Assembly: GCA_963746955.1 (NCBI GenBank)
Contig: CAVVDR010000004.1
Coordinates: forward strand, 248,001 to 312,000
Reading direction: 5' to 3'
DNA length: 64,000 nt
Source of the DNA: DASQBT01 sp963746955
GTDB lineage: Bacteria > Pseudomonadota > Gammaproteobacteria > Burkholderiales > Thiobacillaceae
The notes beneath the pieces were generated by a model. It was not told the DNA's origin, did not search any database, and worked only from the letters and a program-made list of their open reading frames with translations. A program made the translations under genes and the position numbers. Shown here piece after piece: positions 17,951-24,823 of this stretch. Position 1 is the first letter of the stretch. Every line of letters starts with the position of its first letter.

Positions 17951-18685
17951 ATGAACGCCCTGCCGCTCTCGCAATCGCAGATACACGAAGCCATGGGCCG
18001 CCTGGCCTACTTCAAGGGTTGGCAGTCGGACCAGTTGCACCGTCTGGCTGACTCTGGCAGGCTGCTGGATCTGCCCAAGAACACTCCGCTGGTTCGAAAA
18101 GGCGAGCCGATAAAGTCCCTGCATGTAGTGATCAGCGGCCAGGTGCGGATGTACATCCCGCTTCCCAACGAGGTCGAACGCGTCATCTCCCTGGTGGGTC
18201 AAGGTGAGGGGTTTGGCGAGGCCAGCCTGGTTCTTGGAGAGACCTGCCCGTTTGACGCCCTGACCACGCGCAACAGCCACGTTTTGGCAATCGGTGCCCA
18301 AGCCTATCAGAAGGAACTGCAACAGGATCCCGTCCTCGTGCAGCGCACCTTGGCGCTGGTGTCCAGGCGCTTCATCGACACCCTCCGGGATATGGAAATC
18401 TGCTCCCAGCGTTCCAGTTTGCAGCGGGTTGCCTGTTTTCTCTTGCAGCACAAACCGACACCGGACTCGCTTGTTTTTGAGATTCAACTTCCCGCCCGCA
18501 AACGGGATATTGCTGCCAAGCTGGGCTTGACGCAGGAAACCTTTTCCCGCGTCTTGTCCTTCCTGGGACAACAGGGCGTAATCCAGGTGCATGGCGGCCA
18601 GATTTCTGTTGAGGACGGGCACCGGCTCTCCCTGCTGAATCCGATCGTTTGTCCTAAAGGAGATGAAGCGATTCAGGCGACTTGA
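17951..18685 (+). CDS. Crp/Fnr family transcriptional regulator (Dnr-like)
   Basis: A 244-residue cyclic-nucleotide-binding-fold regulator. The sensory beta-roll covers about residues 20-120 (LHVVISGQVRMYIPL, EGFGEASLVLGE), followed by the dimer helix and a C-terminal winged helix with RDIAAKLGLTQETFSRVLSF at about 188-207. The recognition helix keeps the Glu-x-x-Ser-Arg pattern that in FNR reads TTGAT half-sites. There is no N-terminal cysteine cluster, so it is not an oxygen-sensing iron-sulfur FNR; heme- or NO-sensing Dnr-type or ligand-free behaviour is possible. It lies directly upstream of fccAB, and a perfect FNR-type site exists at 46607 in front of the octaheme gene. Confidence 0.9.
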   Translation: MNALPLSQSQIHEAMGRLAYFKGWQSDQLHRLADSGRLLDLPKNTPLVRKGEPIKSLHVVISGQVRMYIPLPNEVERVISLVGQGEGFGEASLVLGETCPFDALTTRNSHVLAIGAQAYQKELQQDPVLVQRTLALVSRRFIDTLRDMEICSQRSSLQRVACFLLQHKPTPDSLVFEIQLPARKRDIAAKLGLTQETFSRVLSFLGQQGVIQVHGGQISVEDGHRLSLLNPIVCPKGDEAIQAT

Positions 18686-18803
18686 AAAATGACGCTCATC
18701 AATACGGGTTTATTTTCTTGGAGACTTAAACTATCCTGACCTCTATCATTCGGTAAATTGATCGAGGCGGTAATTCCTTGGCTTCGCGTTACCGGCGCTT
18801 TCC

Positions 18804-18821
18804 CGTCATCGCGGGATGACG
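18804..18821 (+). other. Stem-loop in the fccA leader
   Basis: Inverted repeat CGTCATC-GCGG-GATGACG, a 7-bp stem with 4-base loop, about 30 bp upstream of the fccA ATG. No U-tract follows, so it is not an intrinsic terminator. It could be an mRNA-stabilising leader element or a protein-binding site. Confidence 0.4.
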
Positions 18822-18852
18822 CATGTCAATAACAATTTCACGTGGAGGAAAC

Positions 18853-19437
18853 ATGTTGTTTAAACAGCGCTACATTAGATTGGTGCCCGTTCTGCTGGCA
18901 CTGGCCCTGCCCGTCGCCCACGCATCCGACCCGATTGAGGCTCTGGCCCTCACCTGTAACAACTGCCATGGCGATGGCTCCAGCGCTGGTGGATCAATGC
19001 CCTCCATCGGCGGCCAACCCGAAGCCTACCTGAAGAACATCCTGTTGCAATGGAAGAGTGGCGAACGCTATTCGGCCACCATGGGCCGGCTCATCAAGGG
19101 TTACAGCGATGAACAACTGGCGGCTCTGGCGCATTATTTTTCCCAGCAGCGCTGGACCCCGGTCCCGCAAAAGCTTGATCCCGATCTGGTCAAGAAAGGC
19201 AAAGCGAAGGCCACTGCCTTATGTGCCGGTTGCCATGGCGCCACAGGCGGCGAGCCCATGGACGATGAAACGCCCAAGCTCAACGGGCAAACTGCCCAGT
19301 ACATGGAAATGGAACTGATGAAATACCGCGACGAATCCGTCACCATGCCCAGCAAGATCATGCGCAAGGTGTCAATGAAGCTGAAAGAAGAGGACCTCGC
19401 TGCGATTGCCGACTACTTCGCCAGCCAGACCAAATAA
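18853..19437 (+). CDS. fccA: Flavocytochrome c sulfide dehydrogenase, diheme cytochrome subunit
   Basis: A 194-residue periplasmic diheme cytochrome c. A Sec signal peptide (residues 1-24, ending PVAHA) precedes two class I heme domains with CNNCH at 35-39 and CAGCH at 124-128; candidate distal Met ligands lie in ATMGRL and VTMPSK. Size and organisation match FccA (c4/c553-like). ATG 18853 has a strong GGAGGAAAC site; a longer start at 18823 would spoil the signal peptide. The flavoprotein partner fccB starts 10 bp downstream, so the pair forms one operon. Electrons from sulfide would pass through these hemes to the respiratory chain. Confidence 0.9.
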   Translation: MLFKQRYIRLVPVLLALALPVAHASDPIEALALTCNNCHGDGSSAGGSMPSIGGQPEAYLKNILLQWKSGERYSATMGRLIKGYSDEQLAALAHYFSQQRWTPVPQKLDPDLVKKGKAKATALCAGCHGATGGEPMDDETPKLNGQTAQYMEMELMKYRDESVTMPSKIMRKVSMKLKEEDLAAIADYFASQTK

Positions 19438-19447
19438 GGGGGACAAC

Positions 19448-20791
19448 ATGAGCCAGATCAATCGTCGCGAATTTATCAAGCTGATTGCGGCAGCCAGTTC
19501 GACTGCCATACTGAGCATCCCCCAAAACGCCTGGGCGGGAAAACACAAAGCCCGGGTTGTCGTGATCGGTGGGGGCTACGGCGGTGCTACCGCCGCCAAG
19601 TACCTCAGATTGCTGGACCCGGCTATCGAAGTCACCCTGATCGAGCCCGACACAATTTACACCTCCTGCCCCTTGTCGGATGAGGTCGTTTCGGGCTTGC
19701 GTGACATCAAGTCGCTGGAAAGGGATTACAACGGTCTCAAGAAGCACGGCGTGAAAGTCGTGCATGACTGGGTTACCCACGTGGACCCTGGTAAGAAGGT
19801 CGTCACCACCAAACACGGCAAGAAGCTTTCTTATGATGCCTTGGTGATGTCGCCCGGAATCGAATTCAATTACGGCTCTGTAGAGGGTTATTCCGAGGCG
19901 GTGTCCCTGGAAATTCCCCATGCCTACAAGGCCGGCCCCCAGACCCTGCTTTTGAAGAAACAACTCGATGCCATGCCGGACGGCGGCACGTTCATTATTG
20001 CCACGCCGCCCAAGCCGTTCCGCTGTCCGCCCGGCCCCTACGAGCGGGCGGGGCAGGTGGCCTACTACTGCAAGACCCACGGCAAGACCAAGGCCAAGAT
20101 CCTGATTCTGGATTCCAACGATTCATTCTCCAAGAAAGGCCTGTTCGAGAAGGGCTACAAAGAGCTTTATGGCTACGGCCCCGGCGGCATGATCGAGTGG
20201 ATTCCTGCCAAGGATGACGGCAAGGTCATCAAGATCGACCCCAAGACCAGGACTGCCTACACCACCTTCGCCGATCACAAGGCCGATGTGCTGAACGTGA
20301 TACCGGCTCATACGGCGGGCGCAATTGCCAAGAGCACCGGTCTGACCAATGCCAACGGCTGGTGCGAAGTCGTGCCCATGACCATGGAGTCCGCTGTTGC
20401 GAAGGACATCTACACCATCGGTGATGCCTGCATTGCCGGCGAACTGCCGGTGTACGACATGCCGAAGTCAGCCCACATGGCCATGACCCAGGCAAAAGTG
20501 GCGGCGGCCGCGATTGTGGCCAAGATCAATGGCATGCCTCCGCCTGTGCCTTATTACGTCAACACCTGTTACAGCGCGGTGGCCCCCGATTTTGGCTTCT
20601 CGGTGGTGCATATCTTCAAGGTCGAGGACAACAAGTTCGTCTACGTGAAAACCGCCGGCGGCACCTCCCCGCTGGATGCACCCGCGACGGCTGACAAGCC
20701 GGCAGTGGTCGTGCCCCGCATCCAATACAAGCTGGAAGCCGAGTATTCTGACGGCTGGGTGCGCAACGTTTTAGGCGACGCTTTCAATTGA
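19448..20791 (+). CDS. fccB: Flavocytochrome c sulfide dehydrogenase, FAD subunit
   Basis: A 447-residue exported flavoprotein that oxidises sulfide to sulfur. The N-terminus has a twin-arginine signal (NRREFIKL then a hydrophobic stretch to NAWA near residue 30), consistent with export of a folded FAD enzyme. The dinucleotide fold is VVVIGGGYGGATAAKYL (37-53). Cys74 in YTSCPLSDEV sits where FccB attaches FAD covalently. The redox-active pair is represented by Cys193 in PFRCPPGPYERAG and Cys374 in VNTCYSAVAPDFG, both in family-typical surroundings. It follows fccA by 10 bp. Sulfide:quinone reductase is the related alternative, but the diheme partner and TAT signal favour FccB. Confidence 0.92.
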   Translation: MSQINRREFIKLIAAASSTAILSIPQNAWAGKHKARVVVIGGGYGGATAAKYLRLLDPAIEVTLIEPDTIYTSCPLSDEVVSGLRDIKSLERDYNGLKKHGVKVVHDWVTHVDPGKKVVTTKHGKKLSYDALVMSPGIEFNYGSVEGYSEAVSLEIPHAYKAGPQTLLLKKQLDAMPDGGTFIIATPPKPFRCPPGPYERAGQVAYYCKTHGKTKAKILILDSNDSFSKKGLFEKGYKELYGYGPGGMIEWIPAKDDGKVIKIDPKTRTAYTTFADHKADVLNVIPAHTAGAIAKSTGLTNANGWCEVVPMTMESAVAKDIYTIGDACIAGELPVYDMPKSAHMAMTQAKVAAAAIVAKINGMPPPVPYYVNTCYSAVAPDFGFSVVHIFKVEDNKFVYVKTAGGTSPLDAPATADKPAVVVPRIQYKLEAEYSDGWVRNVLGDAFN

Positions 20792-20809
20792 AATTGAAGC
20801 GTCATTCCC

Positions 20810-20852
20810 CCGCCCGTCACGACTCCTCCGGTGATGGGCGGCTTTTCTTCTT
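20810..20852 (+). terminator. Intrinsic terminator after fccAB
   Basis: Arms CCGCCCGTCAC (20810-20820) and GTGATGGGCGG (20831-20841) form an 11-bp stem with one G-U pair and a 10-base loop, followed by the T-rich CTTTTCTTCTT. It separates fccAB from the PAS-LuxR regulator. Confidence 0.8.
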
Positions 20853-20890
20853 CTCCCTGTGTGGCCTGAATTGCGAGTGACTGGCGGCAG

Positions 20891-21544
20891 ATGAATACCC
20901 TCCTGGACACGGTGCATCGCTCGCTTGATGCCATGCTCGCCATCGATGGCAGGCAGCGGGTGGCGATCTGGAACCAGGCCTGCGAGAACCTCACCGGCAT
21001 TTCCGCCGTTCAAGCTATCGGCAACCCCTGCCATGAAATCCTGAGAGGCCATGAACCGAGCGGGCGCGCATTCTGCGGCGCGAACTGCCCTCTGAGTCAA
21101 CTGGCAAGAGGCGGGCCTCCTCCATCGACATTTTCCATGCGCATCTCAGCCAAGGGCGGGGGGAGAATCCAGGTCAATGTGGACACGATGCTGATGCCGT
21201 CACCCGACCAACAGGAATGGATGGTCGTCCACGTCATGCGCCGCGGTCATTGCAAATCATCGGCAGGATATTTTGATCGCGCTGACGCCGTCAATGACAT
21301 TGGCAACGAAGAACGTCAGAAGGAAATGGATGAACACGCTTCCCGCGGCCTCTGCCTGCTATCCGAACGGGAGCGGCAGATCCTGCGCCTTTTGACTCAC
21401 GGGCAGAGCACGGACGCGATTTCCGGACACCTGCACATCAGCATGACAACGGTGCGCAACCACATCCAGAGACTGATGGCAAAAATGAATGTCCACAGCA
21501 GGATTGAGGCGGTGACCTGCGCACAGCGGCATAATCTGGTGTAG
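20891..21544 (+). CDS. PAS domain LuxR-type transcriptional regulator
   Basis: A 217-residue regulator with an N-terminal PAS domain (about 5-115; LDAMLAIDGRQRVAIWNQAC at the start) and a C-terminal LuxR/GerE helix-turn-helix (LSERERQILRLLTHGQSTDA, then ISMTTVRNHIQRLMAKM, about 155-200). The PAS core carries GNPCHEILRG and FCGANCPL, giving a Cys-x(n)-Cys-x3-Cys arrangement that could bind metal, cluster or heme, or act as a thiol switch. There is no phosphoreceiver domain. It is the last gene before, and co-oriented with, the decaheme cytochrome cluster 250 bp downstream, making it the natural candidate regulator of that locus. ATG at 20891 was accepted. Confidence 0.88.
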   Translation: MNTLLDTVHRSLDAMLAIDGRQRVAIWNQACENLTGISAVQAIGNPCHEILRGHEPSGRAFCGANCPLSQLARGGPPPSTFSMRISAKGGGRIQVNVDTMLMPSPDQQEWMVVHVMRRGHCKSSAGYFDRADAVNDIGNEERQKEMDEHASRGLCLLSERERQILRLLTHGQSTDAISGHLHISMTTVRNHIQRLMAKMNVHSRIEAVTCAQRHNLV

Positions 21545-21684
21545 AGACCTCCACAAGCATGGCTAACCGACAAATATCTCAAGTCTCCAGTCATCACTTG
21601 CACCAAAGGTGTCTCTCGCCCGAGGCCGGAGGATGTTGACTGTAAGCAACAAAGTTCCCATCTTGGTACACACCTTCTGCTAAT

Positions 21685-21700
21685 TGATGCAGATGCATCA
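21685..21700. promoter_or_regulatory. Palindromic candidate operator upstream of the first decaheme gene
   Basis: TGATGC-AGAT-GCATCA: perfect 6-bp arms around a 4-bp centre, about 100 bp before the decaheme start, in a short AT-rich island. Spacing and symmetry suit a dimeric regulator such as the adjacent LuxR-type protein. No second copy was found near the other cytochrome genes. Confidence 0.45.
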
Positions 21701-21798
21701 TTAACAAGGGTCGATTTGTGGTTGATCATTCGGCGACGGGACAGGACTCTCTGTCTTATCGGTATTTCAAACCCAGTCGTATAGAGGAGATAGCAAAA

Positions 21799-24477
21799 AT
21801 GGCGTTCATCAAGCATTTATCAATCATGCGATTGGGGGCAGTTGCCCTGATGGCTGCGGCCCTCACTGCTTGCGGCGGTGGCGGCAGTAGCGGTGGCGGT
21901 GGCGGTGGCGGTGGCGGTGGGACTCCTCCTCCCGTGGTCGCGGACCCTGCGCTCGTAGCCCAGGCCAAACCTGAGCAATGTGTACTCTGTCATACGGTTA
22001 CTGACAGTGGCGCGGACGGCCAGCCTGGCTCTGTCGCCAATACCGGTCCCAATCACATGGCGCAATACAAGAAATATGCCGATGCCAGCAAATTCACGCT
22101 GACCATCGACAGCGTCACCAACGCGGCGGGGGCTTCTGTCCTGACCTTCACCGTCAAGAAAAATGGCGTCGGACTCGCCACCCCCGCAGATGTTGTCGCA
22201 CTGGCGCAGAAAACTTTCTACGCCGTGGAGTACGACAGCGCGACCCGCAGCTTTATTAACGCCTTCTCCTATAGCGCGGGAAATACTGCCGCCAACTACA
22301 CGAACCTGGGCGGTGGCCAGTTCTCAGTGAAGAAGACCGGTGCGTCTTTCTTCCCCGAGTTGCAGACCGGAGCGGGACAGGGCGCCCAGGTCTATGCCTA
22401 TGTCGCGGATGGCTTGCTCGATACCGAAGGCGCGGCCATGTACGACGACGTGGCCAACGCGGGCATGGGCTTTGGCGATGCGGTTCCCGCCAGCGCGAAC
22501 AGCTATCAGTCGGCCGCCAACGTCTCGGCCTGCGAGACCTGCCACGGCAAGCCCTATATGAAGCACGGCTACCGCATGGCGCATGTGACCAACGGTGTCA
22601 ACCCCGGCCTGACGGACTTTTCGGCCTGCAAGGACTGCCACGCCAGTGATGCGAGCGGTCATGGCAGCATGGCCGGCTTTCTGTTCGAGCACGACCTGAA
22701 CTACCTGATCGCCAACAGCGCGGATCCCACCGTCGTGGCCGATGCCACGGCTCGGCTCGCACAGTACGACACGGACGGCGTCTTGACACAGGCTGAGAAG
22801 GACAAGTATTCGGCCAGTGGCGCGGTAGGCGGCACTTACAAAATGACGCTCATCAATGACGTGCACATCTCGCACGCCACGGATTTCCCGTATCCGCAGC
22901 ATATGAACAGTTGTGTCACCTGCCACAAGGGTAAAATGGGTGACGCGGCATTGAATGACGTCTTCGCCGATGCCAAATTCAAACCGTCAAACTGCATCAC
23001 CTGCCATGGCGTAGAAGGTCTGAAGGGCAAGATGGCGGCAGCGAACTACAACCACGCCGGATTTATTTCACAGATGGATGATCCCGCCACACGGGATAGC
23101 GTTAGCTGCCGGAATTGCCACGCGTCAGGTGACGTACAGGCCGATACGGGTACTGCTGGGGTCAATGGTGGTGGAACCCCGTTCGCGACCATCCACAATA
23201 ACGGCTATGACCCGCTCATCTATGCGAGCGACGGCACCCGGTATGCCAGCGATGGCACTGGCGGAAACCCCGGTGTCTTTAGCGCCAGCATCGACAGCGC
23301 GACGTATGACGCCGCCACCCACACGCTGGACATCCAGTTCAGCGCGACCGGAGTGAAGGGCAGCATGGATGCGAAGAACATCAAGCCGACCGTCACCATC
23401 GGCCTGTACGGCTACGACACCAAGGACTTCATCGTCGCCGCGCACGGTTCCGCACCCGACGGCAAGCGGAATCTGGAACATGTGTATGGCGATGGCAACC
23501 CCCGCTACACTGACATTCCTACGGGTGTGCCCGGTACCTGGGAAGTGAAGGCGGACCTGTCGCTGTGGGCTGCCATGCTTGATTCCGCCGATCCCAGCAA
23601 CCCGGCCCTCAAGCCCGTGATTAGGCGGGCCGAAATCGCTGTGATGCCTGAACTCAGGGACGCCAGCAATAGAGTCATCGGCCTCAACGCGCCGTCCAAG
23701 ACCTTCAACTTTGCCGATGACGCATTCGAGAACTACTACCCGGATCTCGTCAATGTGTTCAAGACGGAAAACATGGACCCCGACTTCCAATGGAATGCCG
23801 CAAGCGATACGGGTAACAAAGGTTCCCTGGATGGCTGCAACACCTGCCATGACCAGTTGGCCACCACGTTCCATAGCGGAATCCGGGGCGGCAACATCAA
23901 GGTCTGCCGCATCTGCCACGAGGTCTCGAACGGCGGCGCGCACCTGGAAGCCCAGTCGAGGTCGATCGATTCCTACGTGCATGCCATCCACTCGTTCCAG
24001 GCATTCAACAATAACGACGCGAACTTCGACGAGAATGACCCTGTGGCGGTAGCAGAGTATGAGGCGCATATCAAAAATATCTTCCCGCGCTTCACGATCA
24101 AGGACTGCGAGGCCTGCCACGTTGACTCGACCCATAGTGTCTACACCGCGGGTCGGCGCGCGTACGACGTGCCTGACCAGACCAAGTCGATGCCGGGTGT
24201 GCTTTCGGGGACCGTCACGATCGAGAACCGGGACGTCGCTGGCGTCACTCCGGCCGTTACGGGTCCTGCGGTACGGGCATGCGGTGCGTGCCACCGGGCT
24301 CAAGCGATCAATGCCGATGATCAACTCAGGCTGCAAACCCAGATCACGCACTGGCAGACCTTCGGTTCTTACGTCGAGACCGCCGTGGGCGCGACGACTG
24401 ATGAACTCAGAGCTCTTTGGGCAGCGATCGTAGACAAGCTGATGAGTCTCTTCCCGAACGGAGACCAGAGCGTTTAG
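21799..24477 (+). CDS. OmcA/MtrC family decaheme c-type cytochrome (outer-membrane lipoprotein 1)
   Basis: An 892-residue surface-type multiheme cytochrome. The N-terminal lipoprotein signal ends at a lipobox LTAC, followed by a Gly/Ser-rich tether. There are exactly ten CXXCH motifs, with first Cys near residues 61, 245, 277, 372, 399, 437, 680, 703, 770 and 828; beta-rich segments separate them as in MtrC/OmcA. Outside the lipobox and heme motifs I see no other cysteines, so the CX8C disulfide of Shewanella MtrC is absent. ATG 21799 has GAGGAGATAG upstream; a longer start at 21718 would displace the lipobox. A strong terminator follows, so it may be its own transcript. Predicted role: terminal electron exchange with minerals or other extracellular partners. 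Confidence 0.93.
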   Translation: MAFIKHLSIMRLGAVALMAAALTACGGGGSSGGGGGGGGGGTPPPVVADPALVAQAKPEQCVLCHTVTDSGADGQPGSVANTGPNHMAQYKKYADASKFTLTIDSVTNAAGASVLTFTVKKNGVGLATPADVVALAQKTFYAVEYDSATRSFINAFSYSAGNTAANYTNLGGGQFSVKKTGASFFPELQTGAGQGAQVYAYVADGLLDTEGAAMYDDVANAGMGFGDAVPASANSYQSAANVSACETCHGKPYMKHGYRMAHVTNGVNPGLTDFSACKDCHASDASGHGSMAGFLFEHDLNYLIANSADPTVVADATARLAQYDTDGVLTQAEKDKYSASGAVGGTYKMTLINDVHISHATDFPYPQHMNSCVTCHKGKMGDAALNDVFADAKFKPSNCITCHGVEGLKGKMAAANYNHAGFISQMDDPATRDSVSCRNCHASGDVQADTGTAGVNGGGTPFATIHNNGYDPLIYASDGTRYASDGTGGNPGVFSASIDSATYDAATHTLDIQFSATGVKGSMDAKNIKPTVTIGLYGYDTKDFIVAAHGSAPDGKRNLEHVYGDGNPRYTDIPTGVPGTWEVKADLSLWAAMLDSADPSNPALKPVIRRAEIAVMPELRDASNRVIGLNAPSKTFNFADDAFENYYPDLVNVFKTENMDPDFQWNAASDTGNKGSLDGCNTCHDQLATTFHSGIRGGNIKVCRICHEVSNGGAHLEAQSRSIDSYVHAIHSFQAFNNNDANFDENDPVAVAEYEAHIKNIFPRFTIKDCEACHVDSTHSVYTAGRRAYDVPDQTKSMPGVLSGTVTIENRDVAGVTPAVTGPAVRACGACHRAQAINADDQLRLQTQITHWQTFGSYVETAVGATTDELRALWAAIVDKLMSLFPNGDQSV
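21891..21920. repeat. GGCGGT hexanucleotide repeat in the lipoprotein tether
   Basis: Consecutive GGYGGY-type hexamers (mostly GGCGGT) encode the poly-glycine tether after the lipobox of decaheme 1. Slippage of six-base units would change tether length without breaking the frame. Confidence 0.7.
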
Positions 24478-24485
24478 GGTCTGAA

Positions 24486-24507
24486 GAGACGGGCCATGGC
24501 CCGTCTC
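24486..24507. repeat. Perfect 22-bp palindrome just after decaheme 1
   Basis: Arms of 11 bp, GAGACGGGCCA and TGGCCCGTCTC, meet with no spacer 9 bp after the stop codon of the first decaheme gene. No T-run follows. As RNA it would give a stable hairpin protecting the 3' end; as DNA it could be a dimeric binding site. Confidence 0.6.
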
Positions 24508-24557
24508 GCTTGATACGAACTGAGCTGCGCCAGTTGGCGCATCTCCTGTAGAAGGCC

Positions 24558-24592
24558 AAAAGGCACCGGCAACCCCGGTGCCTTTTTTTTTT
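24558..24592 (+). terminator. Strong intrinsic terminator between decaheme genes
   Basis: Stem AGGCACCGG (24561-24569), loop CAACC, stem CCGGTGCCT (24575-24583), followed by a run of ten T residues that begins at the last stem base; preceding A residues extend the stem against the T-run. This is a textbook Rho-independent terminator. Confidence 0.93.
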
Positions 24593-24770
24593 GAAGGGGC
24601 ACGCATTTGCGCCCGGACGCCACTTTGACTTGATGCTCCGGGCTGCCAGTCTGACGGCTCAAACAGACTGGTTTCTAGCCAATAAAGGTGTTTGCGGTGC
24701 CGGGCTACAGAGCATGCGATGGGTGACACCGCCAGCGCTGAAGAAACACTGAGCGCGGTGTACCTTTGAC

Positions 24771-24794
24771 TGCGTATTGATGTCAAAATACGCA
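24771..24794. promoter_or_regulatory. Inverted repeat upstream of decaheme 2
   Basis: TGCGTATT-GATGTCAA-AATACGCA: perfect 8-bp arms with an 8-bp centre, ending 29 bp before the ATG of the second decaheme gene. It could be an operator overlapping the transcription start or a leader hairpin close to the ribosome-binding site. Confidence 0.5.
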
Positions 24795-24823
24795 AAACAC
24801 AAGCTTGCAAGGCGGAGAAGAGC

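Larger units (their letters stand above)
24478..24823. other. 346-bp intergenic region between the two decaheme genes
   Basis: Holds no gene. In order it contains a 22-bp palindrome (24486-24507), a strong intrinsic terminator (24558-24592) and an 8-bp-arm inverted repeat (24771-24794) before the second decaheme start. The terminator implies a separate promoter for the downstream genes within roughly 24600-24800, although I could not pick a convincing -35/-10 pair. Confidence 0.7.

Noticed and set aside
21876..21921. GGCGGT runs considered as a CRISPR-like or mobile repeat
   Set aside because: Simple coding repeat for poly-glycine, without spacers or flanking structure.
24776..24787. TTGATGTCAA before decaheme 2 as an FNR/CRP site
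   Set aside because: Spacer between TTGA and TCAA is 2 bp instead of 6, so it does not fit the consensus; it is better explained as the centre of the larger inverted repeat.
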